Shown: in pieces, positions 38,201-49,989 of the stretch
Layout: every line of letters starts with the position of its first letter
Position numbering within the stretch: position 1 is the first letter of the stretch
Assembly: GCA_025267735.1 (NCBI GenBank)
Contig: CM046301.1
Span: 56,997,872-57,061,871, forward strand
Length of the DNA: 64,000 nt
Direction of reading: 5' to 3'
DNA from: Mactra quadrangularis
Lineage: Eukaryota; Mollusca; Bivalvia; Venerida; Mactridae
Translations under genes and position numbers: made by a program
Notes under the pieces: generated by a model
Seen by the model: the letters and a program-made list of their open reading frames with translations, nothing else
Database searches by the model: none
What the model was told of the DNA's origin: nothing

Positions 38201-39386
38201 TATTTTCCCTGTATATACAGCCATAGGAAACATTGTTCCACATGTCATAAATGCTATCAACATGGCTGAAAATGTGTCTGATGCATAATAATTTCTGAAA
38301 TGAAAACCAACACTTGAACACTGATACAGACTTTATACATGCACATGACAATTGTATATCATTTCAACTTTTAAAGATGAGAAGCCTTGCTAATTCAGTA
38401 CTGAATTATTCACTTAATGAGTAGTGACAAAAATTCGTGTCAAAACTGACAAACCTTCGGTTATTCCAATATACATAGTGCCTTCTAAATATCCTTGCAG
38501 CAGTCTGGCCAGCTGAGCCAGTAGCACACAAGTCTACTGATTGATGGGTAATAGGTTCAATGCTGAGGAGAGGCATACTTTTTTCTGGAGCATGGTCATG
38601 AAACAATTTCTACAGCCATTCTCCCTCCTACAACTGATTCTAAACAATGTAAAGCATTTATCAGTCACAGACTCAAGTATCTGTGGAGTAACTGGTTTCA
38701 GCTAAATCCAGAGATCTAGGTTCACATACCAACAAAAAAGCTGCCCCCCCCCCATATTTAAATTTTGCATTTTGAATTGAAATGTTTTCATTAACAGTTT
38801 AATTGATGTTTTTTTTATTATCTTTACAAGTTACAATAAACATCTTACAATTATACTTTAAATGTTGGTCCTGATATACAGATGTATTTTTGAAAAAATA
38901 GGAACATATAAACACTACATGTACTTACTTGGTATCAATGAGTATATGTGTTATAGTTAACATAAATCCTCCAGCAAATGCTATCAATGCTAGTGGATTG
39001 ATTCTTGGTAATAACAATTTACTGAGTCCTGGTATTACATGACATAAACTGAAATATATTGAAATAGATAACTACTGAGAGAAAATGTTTGATATACCAA
39101 TATCAGCTTTAATCACTCTCTTTGTTGAACTGTCTATCCAAGAGTGCTAAAATATTGGTTTACAAAACTGTACTTCTATTGTGACATGTTACATACATGT
39201 ACTTCAGTTGAGTTGAATAATATAATTTTACTCCATTTTTAACAATTGGGAGTTTCATGAATAGGGCCTTGGCTGTGACTGAACAGGGTTCTCACAATGA
39301 TTTTACAAGTGGAATTCCAGGACACTTATTGAAAAAAAAGTTGGAGTCCCAAAGCCAAAAGTTTGAGTCCCATATTTTTCTGCTTT

Positions 39387-39436
<50 letters not shown>

Positions 39437-41988
39437 ATTAAATACCTTTCACTAATATCAGTAGTGTGTTCCTGTAACCAACTTGAACTAGACGCTTGCA
39501 TGACATGATTTAATGCTTTATTATCAACACTATAGACTAGAAACATGTGTAAGAAGAAGGCAAATATAACACCTATCAGTAAACGTCCCCTGTAAAATAG
39601 TAAATATAATAACATACACATAAAAAATTGTATTATATATCGAGGGTTGCCCTCAAGACTGTAGTTGCTTGCTCTTTTACTATATGCACTTACTTCAGTC
39701 TTGAGGGAAACCCTCAATATATATTCAGTCTGCAAAAATAGCAATTGTCAAGTGGCATAGAACAATCAGTTTTCCATTTATCCTAAAAATTATACTTTGA
39801 GTATTGAAGTATTTGAAGACATTTTCACTTCGTAGGCCTACTGAATAGCTTTTATCTAAAATTTGATAAATGTTTATTTTGAAATGCTTTTTAGTTTTGC
39901 TTTTTTTTTTGGATTATCATTATTATTATAACTGAGACTACAAAAATAACATAAAAAACATGTTATAGAAAATATGTACAATATACATGGTTTTGGAGGC
40001 TTTAGGATGTCAGATGCTTAATTATATAAATGTGTTGCATTCATGAAGTTTGTTTTCATTTGATCAAAAAGCATACTTAAACATGATGAAAATAATAATT
40101 TTACACAAATAATCATAACAATTCCAAGAATTGTAGTAAATTTCTTTTGTCTCCAAACTTTTGGTGAGTACTGTATATATATATATATATATCCACTTTC
40201 ACAGGTACTCATTTACACCTGGTTGGTAAAAAGCTATTGCAGATAAATTTAAAGCTTAAAAATAAAACAAAACTTGAAAAACATGGTCTAACTTACGTAT
40301 GTATTTCAGGTTGCTGTATGATTCTTTCAATGCTGAAAAAGAATTGGTAAAATTTATATAAAGATTTTAAAGAAGGAGCAGGTTTTTAAATATAACATTG
40401 TCAACAATAAAATTATGAACAACAGTCGGCAATTTGGTGTAATTGACATTACACTGAGGCTACTAAAACCAAGCCTTTAGACAAGGGCCAATTTGTTTAA
40501 CAAAGTAATTCTTTGTGTCAAAAGACATGTGACTATGTTTGTCCAAGTATAGCTAATTCTTTATTTAGTGAACAGATAATGAATATTTAGAAATGGGAGG
40601 TCTGGCCTAATGTCAATTTAAATAAAAATTAAGAAATAGTCTATTACTCACCTTTCTTTTATAATGAACAAAGCACCAAGCTGTGCCAACATTGTACTAG
40701 CAAATGTTGCTAAAACTTCAAATCTTTCATGGCTGAAAACACAACAAAGTAAGTCTGAGATTCAATTGACAGAGAAACAAAAAACATGGAAAAGAAATGT
40801 CAAGTTAAAACATAAGCAAAGTGATATATCCAAATTATTTAATATGAAAGAAAAAGGGATATTCTTCAATATATATTGCCATGAAAAGATAGCAGTCGAT
40901 TATTTTATTGATATAATATACAATGAAAATAAACATTGTTTTATTTCCATAGTAATGAAAATATCAAGTTCAGATGATGTCATCATGGTTGAAGAATGAT
41001 GTTGCACGGTATTTGTGCAAACTTGTCTTTAATAGATCACAGACATATGCATGAAAGAAACAATATTTTTGATAATTTTGGAAAAAGGTCTTATTTGTTT
41101 CATCTAGTGAGCTCAGTAAGTGTTTTTTACCAATGGCTATGACAATTATGTCATTCTTATAAATATGTTATCTGAGCTCATACAGTGAAACAAGAAATAA
41201 ATCTTCCACTTAAGTCTAGAAATATCATATCTACCTAGAATAATCTAAACTCACAATGAACAATGAAGTACTGTTACTTACCCAAATGAGTATGCTGGAG
41301 ATGGCTTCTGTAATCTAACCCATATACTTAACAGACATGTTATTAAACTAGAAATAAAACAATAATGTACAGTTTACAATACATTGACTTTCTTACAACA
41401 ATTTGCCGAGTATTGGAACAAAATTACATAACTTATTTATAAGCTATAATTCTAATTCAAGTAGCAATTAGGAGTACAATTGAGTTCCACTAATAAGACT
41501 ACATGCACCTTGGCTATTGACTTTTGATGACTTTTAAGTCCCAAATTCTTAATTTGAGAGGAAAACAGTATAAACACAATTCCACTTTTAAGACCAGTAT
41601 GGAGATTTCAATGGTCTCTAAATAGTGGTGCTAAACTGTAGTTACATCAATTAAGCCTCAACAGTTGAAATTTGTGCCAAGCATATTAGTCATATAACTC
41701 GATCCTGAAACAAGTTCTTCCATCTTGAAAAAACCTTTCTCAAAGTTTCTGCTTGGTCTGCAAGTACGAAACAGTTAGGACAAAAATTCCTTGCCTAAGG
41801 AAACAACAAGGTGGGCTGAGGATAGGATCAGAACCAACACAGACCATGATAGCTATTCAATGATTATAAATCTGACCTTGTAACTGTGTGACCACACCCA
41901 TTACAATAGAGATGGAATAAAAGTTTGTTGTGTGTGGACCATATTGAAAATTGGTTTACTCCAAATATGTTATCCACAATAAATAAAG

Positions 41989-42023
<35 letters not shown>

Positions 42024-45000
42024 AAGTATATCAACAGTAATATTTTCACTCTTATGAAAAAACATATAGGACCCAGGTCGGTAGCGCAGTTGGTAGGGCA
42101 CTGAGATTTCCTATCTCATTTCCTAAAGGGGGAACAGGTTCAAATCCCACCAGGGGAGATTATACTCTTTCATGATAATTTGACAATAATGTCAAATTGT
42201 CTCCATTAATAAGGTATATGAAGAAGTTGCCAGCCTTGTGGAAAGGTAGGCGAGTGCTGATTATAAACATAGCTCCAAGAAAGCTAGGCTATGTGTGCTT
42301 GTTGCCATGAAATAACCTCCATTGCACTGGCACAGCTTCATACCCGGTATAGAAAAAAATACAAACAACTTGTAAACTAACTGTTGGTCTAAAAAATAAT
42401 TTGTATTATAACCTAATGCTCTATATAAATGTCAAATTGCTATTTTTAACTGTTTTTCAACTATTCTGAGTGAAACCGGATTAAACCTGTTATGTTTTAC
42501 TGCGCAACGCCACTGCGCATGAAACAGTTTTGACTGTTGCCCTCGCATGCGAACTGTTGCCCTCACGTGCGAACTGTTTCATAGAGTGCAATGCCAAGGG
42601 AAGTAACCGCATTAAAAAAACTCCAAGCGTCCAATGAGCGAGATCATTGCAAGCGTAAAGTAGAAAAAAGTAAATTCTGTTGAAAATATCTACAATATGT
42701 CGCGGTTTGAAGACATGATTGAAGAGAGGGATCTCGAACTTTTGCTGAGAATCGGGACTCGCTAAGCACACGTATGTCATCCGATTCTGAAACTATCTTT
42801 ATTCACGCCATGTTATATCTGTACTTGCATTAGGTAATAAAACACTTATTGCATGGGTGTTTGGGGAACAGTCAAAACTATTATTCCTCGGTATCAGGGA
42901 CAACATTAAGAACTGTTGCCCTCGGCCTAACGTCCTCGGGCAACAGTTCTTAAGTTGTCCCTGATACCTCGGGAAAATAGTTTTGACTGTTCCCAAAACA
43001 CCCATGAAATAAGTGTATACTCTTACCTGAAAATGTCAAATATGGAAAGATATGTGTAAGCTGTCAAAGCTGAAAGAAAAATAATTTATCAAATAAGAAT
43101 ATGTCATAAGGATATTAGTTTTGATAATCAGCAACAGAATATGTTGTGGATAAAACTTAACTACGGCAAATGGGTGTTTGTCAAGAAATTGGGTGCTGAG
43201 AAAACGTGTGGACAAGATTTTTCATCAAAGGGTCATAACTCTGCAAGATCAATGAACTATAACCAAAATGGGATATATACATGTCTGTCTGATACATACC
43301 TGATACATGTATCTGGTATATGTGTGAAATTTGAATTAAATCTGTAAAATAGGTGCTGGGAAATTGAGCAGACATGAAAAATGCTACAAACCGGCTAACA
43401 GACAGACAAGCTGACTCCTATATACCCCCAAAATTATTTTATAATATATAATAATTCAACTTACCCATACTATTAGTATCATGACACCAAACAAACAATA
43501 TACCAGTACCAATAATGTTTAACATAAGAAATATTAATATCTTCTTAGTCTGAAATATACATTACATTGTAAGTTATTTACACCAGTTTATACTAAGTTC
43601 CTAAATGTCTTTAAAATATGATTTACATAAACTTATCTATAGCCACCAGATTCGCAACAAAGTCAAATTTTTTGGAGTGTACAAAAAACTGCTATTCAAA
43701 CTCTTTATAACTATAACTTTATGTATGCTACACAATGATACAATATGATGGTCCTGTACTGCTTTGTTGTCAGTGTAGACTTTACCTGTATTATTGAGAA
43801 GTTTTAAACTGACTTTTCGAGACATCAGAATCACCCAGTAGGAATCTTAAAATTGATCACAAACTTGTTATACAGCATAGCTTAAGAGTGTAAAAAATAG
43901 GATTCAAACTTTTTTTCAAACTTCAACTTGACCTATGAATGCTATATAATGATACAATATGATAGTCATGTACTGTGTTTCATTCAGTGTTATCTTCAGT
44001 GCACATACAACAGGCTGTGTATGACATCAGAATCAATAAAAGCAATCTTCTCATTGATCAAAAGCTGTTAAACAGTGTAGTTTAAGGGTTTCACATTGCA
44101 TGTTGATCCATGTATATTATCAATCAAGCAATATTTTTTTATACTTCAGCATTTGTAAAACTCGGAGTATATTATGAATTGAACTTTAATATGACAAAAG
44201 AACATAATTATGAATAAAATCATAAATTAGTCAACTCACCTCTTTTAATTGTATGATCGAACGTATTGCTGATGCTACCGAATGTATGAAGGATTTTTGT
44301 GGACCAGCAAATGGATAAATAATTTCCTGTAAGTACAGAAAAGATCATGAGATGGCAATTAAAATAATAATGTTCAGTAGGAAAATGACTGCAACAATGT
44401 TACAAGATATGCTTGTGTGATAGTTTTTATACATCAGTTTTCATATGCCTTTGGGAAACAATCTTATAAATGAGGGTTTTGGGGCATTAGCATGAGCTTT
44501 TCATCTCAAACAATTAGCATGGATTCATATATATGATAACCAGAAATAATCCCATCATTTATCACACTGTTGAATACCTGGTGGATTTTGAATAAAAAAG
44601 AAACATCATATTATTATGTTCTAAGAAAAAATTATGCAATATAAACTAAGGGGGAAAATATCAATTAAATTGTAAATTAAAAAAAAAAACTACTGTAAGC
44701 ATAACCATTGCAATTTAGTTAACAAAAGCTGTCAGAGGAGACAGCATGCTCGACTTAGTAAGTGTTTGTCACAGGAGATGTGGTTCATGATAAGGAACAT
44801 ACATATTTTAAAATTTGAAAATATAACCTTAACAAATTCAAAGAAAAAAAAAAAAAAAAAATAGAAAACTATAAGTTCAAGGGGGATAACTCTGAAAAAA
44901 TGTATAAAGAGTTATGAATCTTGTCACATGAGATGTGGTTGATAATAAGGAACATATATCTAAAGTTTGAAGTCAATACCTGAAGAAATAAAACAGTTGC

Positions 45001-46725
45001 AGTAAAAACAAACATTTTTTAAAGAAAACTCTAATTTCAAGGGGAGATAATTCTGAAAAAATATATTTGGAGTTATGAACCTTGTCACATGTGAACCTTG
45101 TCACATGAGTTGTGGTTGATAATAAGGAACATATATTTAAAGTCAATACCTAAAGAAATAAAACAGTTGCAGTAAAAACAAATATTTATTGAAGAAAACT
45201 ATAAGTTCAAGGGGGATAGCTTTGAAAATAATGTATAAGGAGTTATGAATCTTGTCACATGAGATGTAGTTGATAATAAGGAACATATATTTAAAGTTTG
45301 AAATCAATACCTAAAGAAATAAAACAGTTGCAGTAAAAACTAACATTTTTTAAAGAAAACTCTAAGTTCAAGGGGAGATAATTCTGAAAAAAATGCATTC
45401 GGAGTTATGGACTATGTCACATGAGATGTGGTTGATAGAAAGGAACATATATTTAAAGTCTGAAGTTAATATCTTAAGAAATAACAAGATATAGAAGAAA
45501 GTATTTTACTGCACAAAAACTTTAATCTGTGCACAAAAACTTCAATCAGTTCAAGGGGAGATAATTCTTAAAAAAATGTGTTTGGAGTTATGGACCTTGT
45601 CACATGAGATGTGGTTGATAGTAAGGAACATATATTTAAAGTTTGAAGTTAATATCTTAAAAAATAACTAAGATATAGAAGAAAGTATTTTACTGCACAA
45701 AAACTTTAATCAGAAATGTGGACGCGGACGCCGGGGCGAGTAGGAGAGCTCTACATTACTTCGTAAAGTCAAGCTAAAAAGGTGATTTTTACTCAAACAT
45801 AAATTTTATGACAAAAGAGTGTCATTTTATATTAAACTATTTTTTATAATACTTTCTAATTTACTTACTGTAGTTGAATGCTTTGTAGATCCATCATCAA
45901 AGGTTGTGCCTGAAAGATTACAAGTATTCACATAAAAGAATATCTTATTTAATTGATCCTTTACAGAAACCAATCAAATTTTTTGTAGCATTCCTTAAGA
46001 GAACAGTTTAATTTTTAAGATTATATCAAGGTGTCGGCATACAGATATTACACTCACTGTAGTACATTTTGCCATCAATGGCATCAAACTTAGTTAAAAC
46101 TCAAAGCAATCTGTGGAGTCAGGCTATTTCGTCAATGGGAGCACTGTCAATGTTTTAGACCTATCTGTGCATATTATAGACTTTATGACAGAGCACCTGT
46201 TGCCGATCATGATAGAAGGTTTCTCTTGCAAATTTTGACACTTTTATTTATTTACCTATATAGGCTTTATTATGGATATTTCAAAATGCATATCGATTGT
46301 TGATCGGAAAAAATATTGACGATACATCATACCGGTACATCAATATCGTTGGAAAATCGATGACAGCTCTTAATTTCACAGGTAGTAATAAACACAGGTA
46401 GGCTAATTTTCTAAATATTCCAAGAAGTGAAGAACTGACAATTACAAAATACATCTGAAGTATTGTAATTCATAAGGTAACACATCTTTTTAAATATTAA
46501 ACCATACCTAAGTTGTAACGAATCGTTAAACTTGATTATCTTACTTAGATTTAATAATACATCGTCCGAATTCATTTTATCCGGAAACTATTCTACTTCG
46601 TACATAAAAATATTGAACAATCAAGTCATAGAATATCATAGATATTAACTGAAAACGTTACCTTTATTGATGTCCAGATTAACACTACTACTTATAAGGT
46701 CTGGAACTGTACCGTAGTTTGCCAT
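34832..46725 (-). CDS. SLC30A6: Zinc transporter ZnT6-like (SLC30A6), 13 coding exons, 476 aa
   Basis: Coding exons, in order on the minus strand: 46662-46725, 45869-45909, 44240-44326, 43465-43549, 43027-43069, 41282-41347, 40652-40732, 40297-40332, 39446-39589, 38929-39048, 38192-38294, 36406-36522, 34832-35275. All introns are GT-AG, all phases fit, and the joined frame is 477 codons including the stop. The product follows human ZnT6 from the first membrane helix to the C-terminal domain, for example ALTAYTYLSIFD (exon 5), KPSPAYSFG (exon 6), LAQLGAL (exon 7), QQPEIHT (exon 8), SSWLQEH (exon 9) and RRDANEQLVLAHV (exon 13). ZnT6 is a cation-diffusion-facilitator protein that pairs with ZnT5 in the early secretory pathway and is regarded as the non-transporting partner. 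Length fits the family (human 461 aa); the extra length is mainly a histidine-rich C-terminal tail. The start is the first ATG of exon 1; a further non-coding 5' exon is possible. Confidence 0.95.
35455..35600 (+). mobile_element. SINE fragment in SLC30A6 intron 12
   Basis: ATGGTAGAACATCCACTCAA (box A remnant) and AGCAGGTTCAATACC (box B). The tail GCATGGATGATGAATAAAT follows. Confidence 0.5.
35655..35970 (-). repeat. Dispersed ~0.45-kb repeat, copy 3
   Basis: Inverted relative to 13780-14200. Contains AATCTGATTAAAACCC, GAGCCGTCCAATCACAG and CTATAGGATAACTGTTTATG. It is the more diverged of the intron pair. Confidence 0.75.
35985..36395 (-). repeat. Dispersed ~0.45-kb repeat, copy 4
   Basis: Nearly the reverse complement of 13780-14200, including CAATCTGATTAAAACC and GACATAAAGGTCATCTCGAC. 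It ends about 10 bases from SLC30A6 exon 12 (36406) and lies head to tail with copy 3. Confidence 0.8.
37006..37955. mobile_element. Pearl-like element with ~162-bp internal tandem repeats, copy 1
   Basis: Left arm AGCTGTCAGAGGAGACAGCA then TGCTCGACTTAG. About five tandem units, each starting GTCACATGAGATGTGGTTGA, begin near 37093, 37254, 37416, 37577 and 37761. Right arm GGACGCGGACGCCGACGC then AGGAGAGCTCTAC and AAAGTCGAGC. Arms flanking a ~160-bp tandem core are the layout of the oyster 'pearl' elements, later linked to Helitron/Helentron types. It lies in SLC30A6 intron 11. Confidence 0.75.
38490..38735 (+). mobile_element. tRNA-derived SINE (CTCCCTCCTAC family)
   Basis: Head GGCCAGCTGAGCCAGTAGC and AATAGGTTCAATGCTGAGG. 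Body GGAGCATGGTCATGAAACAA, CATTCTCCCTCCTAC and CAGCTAAATCCAGAGATCTA. It lies in SLC30A6 intron 10. Confidence 0.75.
39390..39435. repeat. ATA trinucleotide microsatellite
   Basis: About 15 uninterrupted copies, ending about 11 bases from the donor of SLC30A6 exon 9 (exon starts 39446). Reading through it makes the poly-Tyr frame on the minus strand. Confidence 0.95.
39634..39727. mobile_element. Small fold-back MITE, copy 2
   Basis: Inverted arms ATCGAGGGTTGCCCTCAAGA and TCTTGAGGGAAACCCTCAAT (written on the plus strand) around about 35 bases. Same family as 22463-22565, opposite orientation. It lies in SLC30A6 intron 8. Confidence 0.8.
40175..40192. repeat. TA dinucleotide microsatellite
   Basis: About nine TA copies in an SLC30A6 intron. 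Confidence 0.85.
41994..42021. repeat. ATT trinucleotide microsatellite
   Basis: About nine ATT copies just upstream of the SINE at 42066. Confidence 0.9.
42066..42330 (+). mobile_element. tRNA-derived SINE
   Basis: Strong tRNA-like head: GGTCGGTAGCGCAGTTGGTA (box A) and AACAGGTTCAAATCCCACC (box B). The body GTGGAAAGGTAGGCGAGTGC then AAGAAAGCTAGG matches that at 23755-23860. It lies in SLC30A6 intron 5. Confidence 0.8.
42480..43015. mobile_element. Fold-back element beside SLC30A6 exon 5
   Basis: 42842-42925 and 42930-43015 are inverted arms of about 85 bases with few mismatches. Blocks include CATGGGTGTTT, GAACAGTCAAAACTA, TATCAGGGACAAC and AAGAACTGTTGCC. The preceding part repeats CTGTTGCCCTCRCRTGCGAA twice (about 42535-42572) and has a 22-codon frame opening at 42697. 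The right arm stops 11 bases before the exon 5 edge at 43027. Confidence 0.75.
44722..45780. mobile_element. Pearl-like element with ~162-bp internal tandem repeats, copy 2
   Basis: Same arms and same core units as 37006-37955, in the same orientation. It lies in SLC30A6 intron 2 and includes a small internal duplication near 45075-45110. Confidence 0.75.
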
Positions 46726-47064
46726 TTAGTGAATATTTTTTGATGACATTTACACAATTCGGAGTTGTCGTCCCTAATTGAAGAGTTTAACATGAACGAT
46801 TACTCTGTATTGGATATTCAAACTCTCCGTATCGGTTATTTCCCTTTAAAATCGACATGAAAGAATCCCACACGAGTGACCGTGTATACTGTATAATGTT
46901 AAACACGTACTTGTAAATAAAAGACGGGTCTTTAAATATCCATTGTTCGGTATCAGTGATTACCGAAATCTAATGAAATATAAATAGTATGACTTTTAAA
47001 CTGAATATATTTAATAATTATTGCCCATTTTAAGATATTTTGATAACTTATGTTCTTCATCATC
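46726..47064. other. Region upstream of SLC30A6
   Basis: Should hold the SLC30A6 promoter and 5' UTR. No TATA box or other element can be assigned with confidence. Confidence 0.35.
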
Positions 47065-47206
47065 ATGTTTGTTTGTTTGTTTGTTTTGGGTTTAACGCCG
47101 TAGCAACACAATGTATAGGTCATATAACGGCGGTCAGTCAACCTACTCATTCCTCCTGGAATAACCAACTACTAAGCGCATACTTTCGTCAGTGACTGAC
47201 TCATCA
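47065..47206 (-). mobile_element. SINE, 5'-truncated and internally deleted
   Basis: The reverse complement gives TATGCGCTTAGTAGTTGGTT, then TGACTGACCGCCGTTATATG and CTACGGCGTTAAACCC, then an AAAC-repeat tail. It lacks the CAGCTAAATCCAGAGATTTA block present at 49245 and 52500. Confidence 0.8.
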
Positions 47207-47799
47207 TCATTACCTTTATTAAGATATTTGAACAAAATAAGTAATAATTGTATCTAATATTTCATGCCGGCATCATATGGCACCTACAGGAATGCAATTT
47301 TGTACTCTGAGTGTGGTCTTGACTGCAACATTTAATTAATAAAATTGATAAAAATGAATCTAGTCAAAATTGTAGATGAAAAGATTCAAAACAAGAGATC
47401 AGAAATGTTTTAGATAACCTATAGTTGTTAGTCTCAGACTCAGTAAGTGGATCGAGTTCAGTAGTGGGACAAAAGGGGTCTTAACAACCTCCCACCATAG
47501 AGCGTTTATTTATTTTATACCATATCTCCAACAATTACACAAATTTGTTCAAAGATTATCATTTTGATTTACATAAAACGCATTCTCGTACCCAGAGGTC
47601 TACAATACATTACTGATTTTCCCCATTGGATTGTTGTATTTATTATTATATTACAAAGGAATGACATTTGTGATTTAAAGTCATCGTTACTAAGTCTTGT
47701 TATATAATGACTGCGATAATTGTAATAAGTTTACAATGCATATTCGAACCGATTTAAAGTGCATCAATTTTTCATGGAAAGGTATCTAGGCCTAACCGA

Positions 47800-47890
47800 C
47801 GCGGGGGAGGGGGGTGCCTTCAGGATTCTAGATTAGAAATCCGGCGCGCTAACAAGTAAACAACCGCGCTACGGACTCGGGTAGTACTGA
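47800..47890 (-). mobile_element. tRNA-like SINE fragment
   Basis: The reverse complement reads GTCCGTAGCGCGGTTGTTTA then TTAGCGCGCCGGATTTC, like the head of the SINE at 23617, with a short decayed remainder. Confidence 0.45.
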
Positions 47891-48258
47891 ATAATTAATG
47901 AAACATTTAACACTGAAGGTTTCCAACAGAAATTATAATTAATTTAGTTCATTTTATTTTTGAAATTTATTCAAGTGAAATGATATGTATCATTTATTTT
48001 TAGATAAAGTGATTATAATTCATATATGTCAATCATTTTATATTTGAACCTTCATTTGTCTTTTTGTTTTTCTTTCAAGGTGTGACCATTTATGCTTTAT
48101 ATAAATATTCTAATATGCTATTTCTGGAGATCGTATGGTATTTTTCTATTTTATCATTGAAGTGAGAACATTAATTTCGGAAACAACTGATCATGCATGT
48201 TGCAAGTATTATTACTATAAACATTGCTTTTTCATTGTTTTAGCCTTATCTTATCTTA

Positions 48259-48475
48259 GGCCACAGCAAGTTGATCATATGTTCTACGGATTTTTCTGGG
48301 GAAAAAATGGGGCGAGCCAGCGAAGAAAAAAAAGCCTTTAATCACTTGCTTTATATAGCGGTTTGACCAAATTTTTATGAGCGAGCGAGGAAAAAAATAA
48401 ATATTTTTTTTGTAAAAACCGTCAAAATTAAGGTGCGAGCGAATCCATAGAACATATAATCAATTTGTTGTGGCC
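48259..48475. mobile_element. PIF/Harbinger-like MITE, 217 bp
   Basis: Inverted ends GGCCACAGCAAGTTGATCAT and, on the reverse complement at right, GGCCACAACAAATTGATTAT, continuing about 15 bases. TTA flanks both ends (48256-48258, 48476-48478). A TTA duplication and GGCC ends suit PIF/Harbinger elements. Confidence 0.75.
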
Positions 48476-49019
48476 TTATGAAATATCTCGCAATGATGAT
48501 TGGTGAATACATTATACAATACACGAATAAAATTATTATTGTAACAACAATGAAAGTAAGAGACAAACACAAGACGAAACTCAACAACTGTTTCTTTGCC
48601 ATTGTGTCTATTAAAATTGTATAAGAGTTTCTTTTTTGATAGATGCAAAGACTATAAGCTACAGAAAGACGCCTTCCGAAAACAATTAGGTATATGACTC
48701 AGTTTCATCTTTTCTACTACATGATTTATCCAATAATTATGTTTAAGAGAATCTCACACAAGTATATGTCCGTTTTTCTGAGCCAGAAAAGCATTCTACA
48801 TCGTATTCCACATTGATATGTATTTCTTCAAAGCATTCAAAATTAAGAAGGAAAGCCGCGTCTGCAAGAAATCGTTGAACACGAGAGGTTACGTTTTCAA
48901 CAAGATAGTTCAAGTTGTCATATTCTTACTTCTGTATATTTTACATATTACAGGGCTTTTACACTGAGTTTGAACTAAATATTTTAATTATGGTATACGC
49001 ATCTGTAACATAAATATTG
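48476..49019. other. Gene-free stretch
   Basis: Nothing recognised. Confidence 0.4.
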
Positions 49020-49360
49020 CCATACCTGTTAAGAGGGGACAATAGTCATTTTGGAGCGGGAGAAAGGGTTCCAAGGGGAAGTTGGCCCTGATAGGAGAAG
49101 TACCCCCAGAAGCGGGGCATTCTCTCGTGGAGCTTGGTCATGAAATTATTTCTACGGTCATTCTCCCTCGTACCAATGATTCTTAATTATGTAAGGCAGT
49201 TTTCAGTCATTGACGAAAGTATGCGCTTAGTAGTTGGTTTACAGCTAAATCCAGAGATTTAGCCTTTTCAGGAGGAATAAGTAGGTTGACTGACCGCCGT
49301 TATATGACCTATACATTGTGTTGCTACGGCGTTAAACCCAACAAAAACAAACATGCACCT
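49020..49360 (+). mobile_element. SINE (CTCCCTCCTAC family) with complete tail
   Basis: Body TCTACGGTCATTCTCCCTCG, TAGTTGGTTTACAGCTAAAT, TGACTGACCGCCGTTATATG and CTACGGCGTTAAACCCAAC. The tRNA-like head is degraded. Confidence 0.75.
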
Positions 49361-49730
49361 TTCTTGCATTACATTCATTGTGTCATTTTTCAATCTTCAA
49401 GTTTGACAAGAAGAGTTGGCATTCGTTCCTCACAACAAGCAGACGTGATTGACCCGGTCGGTAATAATATTACAGAAAATGGTACCGATACTCCCGAGTA
49501 TTTATGAATTCGCGTGAAAATTCGAATTCAGTGCGTGAGAGCGTAACTTCTGTTCCAAATGCATAATTCTCTCGCAGAATGCGTGAGACTTGACAGGTTT
49601 GTATAACTTGTCCTTTATTGTACTAATTATCTAACGTTCATACCGATGTACGTTTACCGACTTTTCGGCTATTAGGGAATTTTGTCAGTTATCTTTCCCT
49701 GATAAAATCTGGAGCAATCCAATTGGTAAG

Positions 49731-49989
49731 TAGGTCCTTACAGTTGGAATCCTCGGATTATATGATTGGATTTCTATGTAAGGATAACAAAATGTTTCAT
49801 CTAATATATTTCTTGTTAATTAAAATATTAACAGAAGTGATGAAATTTAGATAGTTCTTTACCTTAAAAATACTTAGCTTGAATTTTAAACAAATTAAAT
49901 GATTTACAAAAAAGTTATTTAAGAATAATTTTGGCAAATTGACATAAAAGGTAAGGGCAAAATCCGAGTAATCCAACTAATAGGACCTA
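49731..49989. mobile_element. MITE, ~260 bp
   Basis: Left TAGGTCCTTACAGTTGGAAT then CCTCGGATT. The right end on the reverse complement is TAGGTCCTATTAGTTGGATT then ACTCGGATT. No clear target duplication. Confidence 0.7.

Noticed and set aside
38929..39048. HILID in exon 10 taken as the HxxxD zinc site
   Set aside because: Alignment to human ZnT6 places it at the end of helix 5 (YMLIE in human); the metal-site position is LALIA.
39292..39744. 150-codon frame with a poly-tyrosine run
   Set aside because: Only 39446-39589 is coding (SLC30A6 exon 9); the rest is intron, microsatellite and MITE.
42066..42150. Intact tRNA gene
   Set aside because: Boxes A and B are good, but the acceptor stem does not close and the body matches the SINE at 23617; it is a SINE head.
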